Origin: Thermoplasmata archaeon
GTDB lineage: Archaea > Thermoplasmatota > Thermoplasmata > Lutacidiplasmatales > UBA184
Assembly (NCBI GenBank): GCA_021821785.1
Contig: JAKACD010000008.1
Span: 1 to 48,628 of the forward strand
Direction of reading: 5' to 3'
DNA: 48,628 nucleotides
How positions within the stretch are numbered: position 1 is the stretch's first letter; every line of letters starts with the position of its first letter. A program made the position numbers and the translations under genes. Shown here piece by piece: positions 23,407 to 31,331 of this stretch. The notes below the pieces were generated by a model. It made no database searches. It saw only the letters and a list, made by a program, of their open reading frames with translations, and was not told the origin of the DNA.

Positions 23407-24171
23407 ATGAACTGGGGTAAGTATGCCCCGTCGGGAACGCCCCCCAGCGTCCGCCCGTCGCCCCCGGTGCGCTCACGTTTTCTCTGCGCACGCCCGTCCG
23501 GCGGCGTGACGAACCGTCGGCGCGAGGTCGAACTGTCGGTCGAGCGCCCGCTCGGGCCGACGAGCGCCGGCGGAGGGACCGTCCGCCTCTCCGTCCGCTT
23601 CGATGGCGGCGAGGAGGGCGCGCGGCCCACCCCGGCCGAGCTCCAGCGGGAGCTCGAGGCGCTCACCGAGGACCTGAACGCGCTGGTCGGTCCCGGTATC
23701 GCGGCGCTGCCGGCGGCGCGCCCGGACCGTGCGCTCGCCGAGCTCGTCGACACCTACCGTCCGCGCCAGCGGGAGCTGATCGACCTCCTGCGGGAGGAAG
23801 GGGAGCTCACCGACGGCGAGCACGCGCGGCTCGTCGAGTACCTGGCCTCCGTGCCCGAGCGCCCGCTCCGCGCCCCGGGGCCGGTGCCGCCCTCGGAGAC
23901 CGAGCGGCTCCTCGCCACCGTGCCGATCGAACGGCCGGTCTCCCCCCCACCCCGACGCGAGCCGGAGCCGAGCGGGAGTCCGTCCCCGGTCTCCGCGGAG
24001 GGGTTCCGGCCCGTCCCCGAGCTCCTAAGGACCTACCAGATCTCCTCGCTGCGCCAAGCGGGTGCCGTCCGGGCCCGACGCCAGATCTCCTTCGCGGAGT
24101 ACATGGCGCTCAAGCGCTACTTCGAGGAGGAGGCCCGCGCCGCCTCGTCCGCCGAGCGCCCGGCCACCTAG
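23407..24171 (+). CDS. Unknown protein with conserved C-terminal helical segment
   Basis: 254 residues if it starts at the ATG that fits leaderless transcription from the shared promoter; a GTG at 23506 would give 221 residues and remove a low-complexity N-terminus. The middle part (ELQRELEALTEDLNALVGPGIAALPAARPDRALAELVDTYRPRQRELIDLLREEGELTDGEHARLVEYLA) is helical and charged. A Pro-rich linker follows, and the end RTYQISSLRQAGAVRARRQISFAEYMALKRYFEEE looks like an ordered helical motif. No enzyme signature and no membrane segment. It may be under control of the divergent HxlR regulator. Its stop overlaps the convergent 24168 gene. Confidence 0.6.
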   Translation: MNWGKYAPSGTPPSVRPSPPVRSRFLCARPSGGVTNRRREVELSVERPLGPTSAGGGTVRLSVRFDGGEEGARPTPAELQRELEALTEDLNALVGPGIAALPAARPDRALAELVDTYRPRQRELIDLLREEGELTDGEHARLVEYLASVPERPLRAPGPVPPSETERLLATVPIERPVSPPPRREPEPSGSPSPVSAEGFRPVPELLRTYQISSLRQAGAVRARRQISFAEYMALKRYFEEEARAASSAERPAT

Positions 24172-25532
24172 CGCGTCGGCCCTCGGCCCGAGCCGCCGGA
24201 CGGAGGGGGCACGAGGGCGATGGCGAGCGCCCCGACGTCGGTGATCCCCCGGCGCATCCGGACCGCGCGCGCGTGGCCCGTTCGCGTCGCCGAGCGTTCG
24301 GTCGGGGCGCCGACGACCGCGCCCGCGGGGAACGCCGGGCTTCCGAGGTCGCCGGCCGTGCGGAAGAGGCCGACGCTCATCTCGCGACGCCGCAGGCCCT
24401 CGTTCGCCCGCTCGAGGAACCGCCCGAGCGCCGGGCCCTCGTCGACCCCCTCGGGGAGGCCGAGGGTCGTCATCGCGAAGGCGACGAGCCCCTTCGTACG
24501 ACTGTCGGCCGTGAGCGGCTCGGCAGCGAGGAGCTCTTCGGTGCGGGCCAGGAGCCGATCCGCACCCGCCTCGGGCGGCTCGGAGAGGGTGAGGAAGGCG
24601 AGTCGACTCGTCCACCCCTTCTCGAAGACCGCGTCGGCGGCCGCACGAAGGGCGTCCGTCGGGCCGGCCACGACCACCGGGGGAGCCACCGCTCTCGGAG
24701 CCGTGGCGGGCTGGGTCGCGTCCGGTCCGAGCGAGGCGAGAACGGACGAAGGGAACGCCGCGCTCGTCCCGGTCCGTTCGAGGATCGCGCGGGCCTCCAC
24801 CCGTTCGGCGGGTCCGACCGGGCGCATTGGTCCGCCTCCGACCTCGGTCGGGCCGTCGCCGCGCTCGACGAGGAAGGTGGCGACGTCCGACCGCGTGGCG
24901 GCGGCCAGTCGGCCCCCGACCGCCCCCGTACCCAGGACCCGGGCGAGGAGGCCGACCTCCCGTCCGGTCGCCCCGGCGGCGCTCGCCGAGGCGAGCGTCC
25001 CGGCGAACTCCTCGGGGGAGACCCCGGGCGGCGGGAGCAAGAGCGCCCGAAGCGCTCCCGGGGAGAGGAGGACCACGAGCAGGTCCTGCTCGCCGAGACC
25101 CGCGGCGATCTCCTCAGCGGCGCCGACGATCTCGGCCGCCGCCGGGGCGCCGCCCCAGCCCGGCGGGACGACCGTGCCGTGAAAGGGGATCTCGGCGGGC
25201 ACCGGCTCCGGCCCGGCGAGGAACCCCTGCGTGAGGCGGTCGCCGAGCGTGTGGAGCGCGGCGAGCGCCATCGAGTTCGCGGCGTTCCCGAACGCGAGGA
25301 GCGCGAACTCCCGGTACCGGCCGTCCGACACGAACCGGTTGCCGACCCTGAGCGCACCGCGGTCCCGGCGGAGGGCGAGGCGGACGGATCGGTACGCGTC
25401 GGCGGCGGTCACCGCCGAGCGGAACGCGAGGTTCTGGACCGGATCCGGTCCCTTCGGCTCCGGTTCCCCCGGGGGGAACGGGTCCCACGGGAACTGACCG
25501 ATCACGACCGCCCGAGCGGGGACCCGGGACAA
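24168..25532 (-). CDS. Glycerate 2-kinase-like (DUF4147/MOFRL) protein with altered active site
   Basis: 454 residues from a TTG start. The layout follows class II glycerate 2-kinases: an N-terminal region with FALLAFGNAANSMALAALHTLGDRL, then EIPFHGTVVPPGWGGAPAAAEIVGAAEEI, LLVVLLSPGALRALLLPP, GGRLAAATRSDVATFLV, and a MOFRL-like C-terminal part (RTKGLVAFAMTTLGLP; SPAFPAGAVVGAPTERSATR). Key positions are changed: the family GKAxxxMA reads GNAANSMA (Asn83 for Lys) and LLSGGGSAL reads LLSPGALRAL. It therefore may not phosphorylate glycerate and could be a binding or regulatory paralogue. It lies 15 bp after the SoxB-like gene on the same strand, as the last gene of a likely three-gene operon. Confidence 0.65.
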   Translation of the reverse strand: MSRVPARAVVIGQFPWDPFPPGEPEPKGPDPVQNLAFRSAVTAADAYRSVRLALRRDRGALRVGNRFVSDGRYREFALLAFGNAANSMALAALHTLGDRLTQGFLAGPEPVPAEIPFHGTVVPPGWGGAPAAAEIVGAAEEIAAGLGEQDLLVVLLSPGALRALLLPPPGVSPEEFAGTLASASAAGATGREVGLLARVLGTGAVGGRLAAATRSDVATFLVERGDGPTEVGGGPMRPVGPAERVEARAILERTGTSAAFPSSVLASLGPDATQPATAPRAVAPPVVVAGPTDALRAAADAVFEKGWTSRLAFLTLSEPPEAGADRLLARTEELLAAEPLTADSRTKGLVAFAMTTLGLPEGVDEGPALGRFLERANEGLRRREMSVGLFRTAGDLGSPAFPAGAVVGAPTERSATRTGHARAVRMRRGITDVGALAIALVPPPSGGSGRGPTR

Positions 25533-25547
25533 TAGGCTAGCGGCCCC

Positions 25548-26711
25548 TCAGCCGAGCTGCAGCCGTTCGGGGGCCGCCGCCGCTCCCGGGGCGGAGAAGC
25601 GCGCCGGAGCGAAGAGCGCGGGGTCGAGGCCGGTCGGCTCCCCGAGCACGGCGCGGGCGACCCGGGCGCTCGACGCCGGGGCGAGCATGAACCCATGGCC
25701 GCCGAAGCCGTTCGCGTGGACGAACCCCGGGAGCCGGGGATCCTCCCCGATCACGGGCAGCCCGTCGGGAGTGTCGTCGTAGAACCCGGACCAGGCGCGG
25801 AGGACGCCGAGCCCCGCGAGGCCGGGCAGGAGCTTCACGAGCGCTCGGGCCATCCTGCGGAGGAACTCGGAGGAGCTCGGTAGTCCGCTCGCCGTCCCCG
25901 AGGGGTGCGGGATCGTGAGCCCGCCGACGATCTCGCCGTGGACGGTCTGGCTGAAGTAGAGCCCGTCCGAGACGCGCACGACCATCGGGTCGAGGAACGG
26001 CTTCAGCGACTCGGTCGCCAGGATCTCGTGTCGGGTCGCGACGTTCGGCACCGCGAGGCCGGCCCGGCGCGAGAAGTCGCCGGACCAGCCGCCCGCGGCA
26101 TTGACGACGGTCGGGGTCACGACGGAGCCCGCGGAGGTGCGGAGCCCGGCGACCCGGCCGTCCTTCGTCTCCACGCCCACGGCATCGACACCGAAGGCGA
26201 CCTCGACGCCGAGCGCGCGCACCGCTTCGTAGACCCCCCAGATCGCGGGGAACGGGTAGAGGACGCCGTCCGACCGAAGGTACGTCCCTCCGACGAGCGA
26301 CCCCGACGCGATCCCGGGGACCTTCGCCGCGATCGCGTCCGGCTTGAGGAGCTCGGAGCCGAGCCCTTCGGAACGAACGAGGTCATGGACGGTGGTCAGG
26401 CGGGCGAGCTCCGTCGAGCTCTCGGCAACGAAGAGGTAGCCGGACTGGCGGAACCAGGGGTTGTACCCGAACTCCCGACCGAACCGGCGGTAGACGGCGA
26501 CCGCCTCGCGAGCGAGCCGCACGGTCGCCCGGGTCTCCCACTGCTGCCGGACGCCGCCGCCGTTCCGTCCCGAGGCGCCGCCCGAGAGGAACCCCCGGTC
26601 GACGATCAGGATCGGTCCCGCACCGGCCTTCGCGAGATGGTACGCCGTGAAGAGCCCGACGATGCCTCCGCCCACGATCGCCGTGCGGTAGGAGCTCCGC
26701 CCGAGCGTCAC
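25548..26711 (-). CDS. FAD-dependent amine oxidoreductase, SoxB/HcnC-type beta subunit
   Basis: 387 residues from a GTG start that overlaps the stop of the alpha-subunit gene (GTGA). The FAD motif is TAIVGGGIVGLFTAYHLA, followed by SGGASGRNGGGVRQQWETRATV (where sarcosine oxidase and proline dehydrogenase beta subunits hold the flavin), VVNAAGGWSGDF, and the C-terminal WSGFYDDTPDGLPVIGEDPRLPGFVHANGFGGHGFMLAP. This is the DAO family. With the neighbouring SoxA-like subunit it probably forms a dehydrogenase for sarcosine, proline, hydroxyproline or an opine; the exact amine is not readable. The track ORF extends far upstream but is a shadow there. Confidence 0.85.
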   Translation of the reverse strand: MTLGRSSYRTAIVGGGIVGLFTAYHLAKAGAGPILIVDRGFLSGGASGRNGGGVRQQWETRATVRLAREAVAVYRRFGREFGYNPWFRQSGYLFVAESSTELARLTTVHDLVRSEGLGSELLKPDAIAAKVPGIASGSLVGGTYLRSDGVLYPFPAIWGVYEAVRALGVEVAFGVDAVGVETKDGRVAGLRTSAGSVVTPTVVNAAGGWSGDFSRRAGLAVPNVATRHEILATESLKPFLDPMVVRVSDGLYFSQTVHGEIVGGLTIPHPSGTASGLPSSSEFLRRMARALVKLLPGLAGLGVLRAWSGFYDDTPDGLPVIGEDPRLPGFVHANGFGGHGFMLAPASSARVARAVLGEPTGLDPALFAPARFSAPGAAAAPERLQLG

Positions 26712-28381
26712 GGGCGCTCCGCGGGCCCCGTGGGGTCGAGCGAGGCGAGGGCGGCCAGCGGGGTCGGGTAGACTGGCGGCCGCTGGCGGATGTAGCCGAC
26801 CTCGGACGGCGGTCGCTCTTCCCGGATCGCGAGGAGGAGGAGAGCGTCGGGGAGGCAGTAGCGACCTTGGCAGAGCCCCGCGCCGAGGCTGGTGTGACGC
26901 TTGAGGACCTCGATGCCGCGGTAGCCGGCGCGGTGCGCCCGCTCGACATCGTCGAGCAGCACGTCCTCGCACCGGCAGGCGACCCAGCGGCCGGAGCGCC
27001 GTTCTCCGAGGAGCTCGCGGTAGTAGCCCTCGAGCTCGCTTGGCCCGTCCCGCGGGACCCGCGGGAGCGCTTCGGCCGGGGCGGCGGCGGTGACCGACCG
27101 AGGGGCGATCGCGTCCGCCACGCGCTCGCCGCTCGCGCGCGCATCGGCCCGCCCGACGCCGGCGACCTCGCCGATCGCATACAGCCCGGGAACGCTCGTT
27201 CGCCCGGCCGGCTCGACCGTGGGATAGTAGGCGCCGGTGCCCGCGCGCCACTCCATCTCGACCCCGCCTTGGAAGAGGAGGCTCGAGTTCGGCAGCCGAC
27301 GGTGCGCCAGCACGACCCCGTCGCATGCGAGGGAGAAGTGCGGGCCTTGCCCGCGGGCCGCCAGCTCGAGCCGACGGATACGCTTCCGGCCCTGGGCCGC
27401 GAGGATCAACGAGCGGGGATAGATGGGGATATCGAGGTCCGAGGCGGCGCGGACGACCTCGGGGCGGACCTCCCCCGGTGCGATGACGGCCGCGACCTTC
27501 TGCCCAAGCCGATCGAGGACCTCCCGGGCCCGCGGGCCGCCGCCGACCAGCGCCGCCCGCCGGAACCAGGAGCGCTCCTGGTCGGGCGTTAGGCCGAGCA
27601 CGAGGTCGGCGGTCACGACCCCGGGGCGATCGTTACCGGCAAAGAGGAGCGGGCCGTCGTAGCCGCCGGTCGCGACCACGACCGTCCGGGCCCGCACCGA
27701 GAACCCCCCGCCGTTCTCGACGAACCCGAGGAGCGAGAACTCCCTCGGCCCGTCGGGAGTGGGCGGGGTGAGCATCGAGACGGACGCGTTCCCGATCCGC
27801 TCGGCGCCGTCCGGCGCCGCGCTGCCCGGTGCCCGGTCGAGGAGGAGCGGCCGGGCGCCGAGCGAGACCAGGCGCTCGGCGGCGGCCCGTCCGCTCGTCC
27901 CTGCCCCGATGATCGCGATGTCGGTCGACCGATAGATCGGAACCGGCCCCGGCGCGGACGGGATCACCTCGACGGAGTACCGTCCGTAGCCCGAAAGGCG
28001 CCGCACGACCCGCTGGTAGAGCGGGACGAGGAACCCCGGTCGGCGGAACCCTCGGAACGGGTCGAGGCCGCCGGGCGTGAGGAGGTCCACGGCGCCAAAG
28101 AGGTCGAACCGGACCGACGGCCAGCCGCTCTCGTTCGCCACCACGTCGCCGTCCGCGGGATTGTGGCGGCAGGCGCGCACGAGCGGTCGGTCGTTCACGC
28201 GGACGAGGCAGCCCGTGCATTGCCCGATCCCGCAGAACGGGCCGCGCGGACGGCGGTAGCGGGCCGATCGTTCGAGGATCGGCAGCCCCCGACGCGAGAG
28301 GGCGGCGAGGAGCGTCTCTCCGGGGCGGACCTCGACGACCCGGTCCCGGTAGCGGACTTTCGTCGTCGAGGGCCCGCCCAT
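26708..28381 (-). CDS. SoxA/HcnB-type alpha subunit: [2Fe-2S], FAD, BFD-like cluster
   Basis: 557 residues. The N-terminal Fer2_4 domain binds a [2Fe-2S] cluster with Cys50, Cys55, Cys58 and Cys71 (CGIGQCTGC...RAC). A pyridine-nucleotide-disulfide-type FAD domain begins IYRSTDIAIIGAGTSGRAAAERL (about residue 150) and continues with VVVATGGYDGPLLFAGNDRPGVV and YAIGEVAGVGRADA. A C-terminal BFD-like cluster region has CRCED and GLCQGRYC. The GcvT-like C-terminal domain of true heterotetrameric sarcosine oxidase is absent, as in HcnB, OoxA and archaeal proline dehydrogenase alpha. First gene of an operon with the beta subunit and the DUF4147-like protein. A CTAAATAG box lies 31 bp upstream. Confidence 0.87.
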   Translation of the reverse strand: MGGPSTTKVRYRDRVVEVRPGETLLAALSRRGLPILERSARYRRPRGPFCGIGQCTGCLVRVNDRPLVRACRHNPADGDVVANESGWPSVRFDLFGAVDLLTPGGLDPFRGFRRPGFLVPLYQRVVRRLSGYGRYSVEVIPSAPGPVPIYRSTDIAIIGAGTSGRAAAERLVSLGARPLLLDRAPGSAAPDGAERIGNASVSMLTPPTPDGPREFSLLGFVENGGGFSVRARTVVVATGGYDGPLLFAGNDRPGVVTADLVLGLTPDQERSWFRRAALVGGGPRAREVLDRLGQKVAAVIAPGEVRPEVVRAASDLDIPIYPRSLILAAQGRKRIRRLELAARGQGPHFSLACDGVVLAHRRLPNSSLLFQGGVEMEWRAGTGAYYPTVEPAGRTSVPGLYAIGEVAGVGRADARASGERVADAIAPRSVTAAAPAEALPRVPRDGPSELEGYYRELLGERRSGRWVACRCEDVLLDDVERAHRAGYRGIEVLKRHTSLGAGLCQGRYCLPDALLLLAIREERPPSEVGYIRQRPPVYPTPLAALASLDPTGPAERP

Positions 28382-28411
28382 GAGGAGTATCGGCGGGGAG
28401 CCGGGCCGAGG

Positions 28412-28419
28412 CTATTTAG
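28412..28419 (-). promoter_or_regulatory. TATA box of the SoxAB-type operon
   Basis: Minus-strand CTAAATAG, 31 bp from the ATG at 28381; the implied leader is about 10 nt. Confidence 0.6.
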
Positions 28420-28482
28420 AGTGACCGCCCGCCCGACGAACGGGCGTTCCGGGCCGCGGTAGCTCGCCGTCGCGGACGATGC

Positions 28483-28490
28483 CTATATAG
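28483..28490 (+). promoter_or_regulatory. TATA box of the AbrB-PhoU gene
   Basis: CTATATAG, 29 bp before the ATG at 28520; divergent from the SoxAB-type promoter some 65 bp away. Confidence 0.6.
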
Positions 28491-28519
28491 ACACTAGTGG
28501 GTCGGGCCCCATACTATCG

Positions 28520-29596
28520 ATGCGGGCGAGCGGAGGCTTCCACGGGCGACGGATCCAGAAGACCGGGGGCTCCACCTACATCATCTCGCTCCCGAAGAAC
28601 TGGGTCATGGCCCGGGGTCTCCGCCCCGGCGACACGCTCCTCTTCACGCCGCGGGCCGACGGCTCGCTCACGGTCTTCGCCGAATCGGCCGGGCCGCCGA
28701 TCGCCGAGCGGCGCGCCGTCAGCGTGTCGAACGAGATGGAGAAGGAGCATCTCTTCCGTCGGCTGATCGCGGAGTACATCGCGGGCTACCCGCTCCTCGA
28801 GATCCGCACGCCGGGCCGGATGAGCGCCCGGACCCGCGAGGTGATCCGTTCCTTCGCCCAGCGTATGATCGGCCCCGAGATCCTCGAGGAGACCGCGGAG
28901 TCGGTGATCCTCCAGGACGTCGTCGGGGCGAACCCGCTGCCGATCCCCTCGATCCTCCGGCGCGAGCATCAGATGGTGCGCGCGATGCAGGCCGACGCGA
29001 TGGCGGCATTCCGAAGCCGGGACGCGCAGATCGCGCGGGACGTTGTCGAGCGCGACTGGGAGGTCGACCGGCTCCATTGGTTCCTCGAGAAGCAGGTGAC
29101 GAGCGCGCTCCGCGACGCGCGGATCCTCGCGACGCTCGATCTCACGCTCCCGGAGTGCTCGACGTACCTCCTCGCCTCCCGGATCCTCGAGCGGATCGCC
29201 GACCACGCGGTGCGCATCGCGGAGACGGTAGCGATGATCGGCACCGAGCGGTCCCCCGAGCGGCTCGCAGGGGCGCTCGAACGCATGGCGGACCAGGCCG
29301 GGAGCGCGCTCGCCGATGCCCTCGACTGCCTCGACAGCCGCGACATCCCGAAGGCGAACCGCGTGATCGACTCGGCCGAGCAGATCACCCGCGAGCGCGA
29401 CCAGCTGCTCCACGAGATCGGCTCGAAGCGCGGCCGCCTCGCCATCGGGCTCGCCTACGTCCTCGAGAGCCTCGAGCGGAGCGCCTTCTACGCGAGCGAC
29501 CTCGCCGAGATCGCGATCAACCGGGCCGTCGAGTCCCCTTCGCCCGAGGCGGCCCCCGCCGGAACCCCGGTGAAGGCGCTTGTGCCCGGGGTATAG
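28520..29596 (+). CDS. AbrB-PhoU fusion, phosphate uptake regulator
   Basis: 358 residues. Residues 1-55 form a SpoVT/AbrB swapped-hairpin DNA-binding domain (RRIQKTGGSTYIISLPKNWVMARGLRPGDTLLFTPRADGSLTVF), the standard archaeal PhoU N-terminus. Residues about 65-340 are two PhoU-type three-helix bundles with the metal-binding acidic helices (SRILERIADHAVRIAETV and SLERSAFYASDLAEIAINRAVE). Archaeal proteins of this build regulate phosphate transport. The PHS-type phosphate transporter with its own PhoU-like tail lies 5 kb away, so both may form one phosphate circuit. It is convergent with the P5C dehydrogenase (19 bp gap). Confidence 0.92.
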   Translation: MRASGGFHGRRIQKTGGSTYIISLPKNWVMARGLRPGDTLLFTPRADGSLTVFAESAGPPIAERRAVSVSNEMEKEHLFRRLIAEYIAGYPLLEIRTPGRMSARTREVIRSFAQRMIGPEILEETAESVILQDVVGANPLPIPSILRREHQMVRAMQADAMAAFRSRDAQIARDVVERDWEVDRLHWFLEKQVTSALRDARILATLDLTLPECSTYLLASRILERIADHAVRIAETVAMIGTERSPERLAGALERMADQAGSALADALDCLDSRDIPKANRVIDSAEQITRERDQLLHEIGSKRGRLAIGLAYVLESLERSAFYASDLAEIAINRAVESPSPEAAPAGTPVKALVPGV

Positions 29597-29615
29597 GCCC
29601 GCGGCCCGCTGACGC

Positions 29616-31235
29616 CTAGCCCTGGAACGGTCGCCGCCAGTCGTCCGGCAGGACGGCGGTCTCCTTGATGTTCCGGGGGGAGACCCAGCGCAGGAGGTTC
29701 AGGATCGAGCCGGCCTTATCGTTCGTTCCCGACCGCCGGGCACCCCCGAACGGCTGGCGCGCGACGATCGCCCCGGTCGGCTTGTCGTTCACGTAGAAGT
29801 TGCCGGCGCTGTACCGGAGGAGCTCCTCCGCCTGTGCGAGCGCGGCCCGGTCCTCCCCGAAGACCGCCCCCGTGAGCCCGTAGGGCGAGGTCGCGTCGCA
29901 GAGGCGGAGCGTCGCCTCGTACTCGGCGTCCGGATAGACGTAGACGGTGAGCAACGGGCCGAAGATCTCCTCCGACATCAGCTTCCCCTTCGGCTCGGTC
30001 GTCCGGACGACGGTCGGGCGGACGAACCAGCCGTGGGAGCGGTCGGTCCCGCCGTCCACGACGAACGAGTACTCCTTCGGATGGCTCCGCGCGAAGTCGA
30101 GGTAGCCCTGGATCCGGGCGAACGCCGCCTCGTCGATCACCGCGCCCATGAGGTTCTTGAGGTCCGAGACCGGTCCGACGCCGACCTTGGGGAGCTCGGC
30201 CGTCAGGATCCGCTCGACCTCGGGCCAGCGGCTTTCGGGGATGTAGGCGCGCGAGCAGGCCGAACACTTCTGGCCTTGGTACTCGAACGCGCCGCGGAGG
30301 AGGTTGAGCGCGGTGCCGCGGGCGTCCGCCGACGGGTGCATGAAGATGAAGTCCTTCCCGCCGGTCTCCCCGACGATCCGCGGGAAGTTGCGGTACTTTT
30401 CGATCTGGCTCCCGACCCGCTTCCAGATCTCGACGAGCGTGTCGTAGCTCCCCGTGAAGTGAATCCCCGCAAGGTCGGGATGATCGAGGACGACGTTCGC
30501 GTCCCGGCTCGAGAACGGCACGAAGTTGATGACCCCCGGAGGAAGGCCGGCCTCGACCAGGACCCGGTAGATCTCGTAGTTCGCGGGGATGACGGCGCGC
30601 GCCGGCTTCCACAGCGCGACGTTGCCCATCATCGCCGGGGCCGTGGGGAGGTTCCCGGCGATCGAGTAGAAGTTGAACGGCGGGATCGCGAGGACGAACC
30701 CCTCGAGCGGCCGCCAGTCGAACCGGTTCGTCTCGCCCGGGTACTGGTTCGGCTGCAGCTCGTAGATCTGGCGGGCGAAGTAGACGTTGAAGTTCCAGAA
30801 GTCGACGAGCTCGGCGAGGTCGATCTCGGCCTCGTAGGGGTTCTTCGCCTGGTTGAGCATGATCGCGGCGATGTTCCGAATCCGACGCGGCCCGGCGAGC
30901 AGGGTCGCCGCCCGCTGGAAGATCCCGACCCGGTGGGGCCAGGCCATCCGGGACCACGCCGCGCGCGCGGCCAGGGCGCTCTCGACCGCCCGGTGGAGCT
31001 CCGCCGGGCCGGCCAGATGCGCCCGGGCGAGGAGGAGCCCATGGTCGTCCGGGGCCCGGACCTCGAGGACCGAGTCGGTGCGGACCTCGCGACCGCCGAT
31101 CGCGAGCGGGATCTCGCTCGGCGCGCGCCGGAGCGCCGCGATCTCGGCCTCGAGCCGCGTCCGGTCGGGGGAGTTCGGGGCGTACGAACGGATTGTGTTG
31201 ACGTCGTTCACCGGACGCTCGACGTTGTAGTTCAT
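29616..31235 (-). CDS. Delta-1-pyrroline-5-carboxylate dehydrogenase (ALDH4-like)
   Basis: A 539-residue aldehyde dehydrogenase of the P5CDH group, which oxidises glutamate semialdehyde to glutamate with NAD(P)+, the second step of proline breakdown. Seen: NQAKNPYEAEIDLAELVDFWNFNVYFARQI, VLAIPPFNFYSIAGNLPTAPAMMGN, the nucleotide-site HFTGSYDT, catalytic Glu in GETGGKDFIF, catalytic Cys324 in YQGQKCSACSRAYIP, and EEIFGPLLTVYVY. These match ALDH4A1/RocA-type enzymes over the full length. The ATG at 31235 (MNYNVERPVND) is chosen because the track extension has no family match and overlaps the divergent gene. It sits between the two SoxAB-type pairs, which points to proline oxidation by at least one of them. 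Confidence 0.92.
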   Translation of the reverse strand: MNYNVERPVNDVNTIRSYAPNSPDRTRLEAEIAALRRAPSEIPLAIGGREVRTDSVLEVRAPDDHGLLLARAHLAGPAELHRAVESALAARAAWSRMAWPHRVGIFQRAATLLAGPRRIRNIAAIMLNQAKNPYEAEIDLAELVDFWNFNVYFARQIYELQPNQYPGETNRFDWRPLEGFVLAIPPFNFYSIAGNLPTAPAMMGNVALWKPARAVIPANYEIYRVLVEAGLPPGVINFVPFSSRDANVVLDHPDLAGIHFTGSYDTLVEIWKRVGSQIEKYRNFPRIVGETGGKDFIFMHPSADARGTALNLLRGAFEYQGQKCSACSRAYIPESRWPEVERILTAELPKVGVGPVSDLKNLMGAVIDEAAFARIQGYLDFARSHPKEYSFVVDGGTDRSHGWFVRPTVVRTTEPKGKLMSEEIFGPLLTVYVYPDAEYEATLRLCDATSPYGLTGAVFGEDRAALAQAEELLRYSAGNFYVNDKPTGAIVARQPFGGARRSGTNDKAGSILNLLRWVSPRNIKETAVLPDDWRRPFQG

Positions 31236-31292
31236 GCTCCGCGCCACCCTCCGACGGATGCTAACGGTTTCGTGAAGTCCCATTGATGCCGC

Positions 31293-31300
31293 CTTAAAGT
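31293..31300 (+). promoter_or_regulatory. TATA box of the second alpha/beta flavoenzyme operon
   Basis: CTTAAAGT ends 31 bp before the ATG at 31332. For the divergent P5C dehydrogenase a separate element CGTTAGCAT (minus strand, near 31257-31265) at about 22 bp from its ATG is more likely. Confidence 0.5.
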
Positions 31301-31331
31301 CACTCTCCCCGCTGATTTTCCTGAGCAGGCG

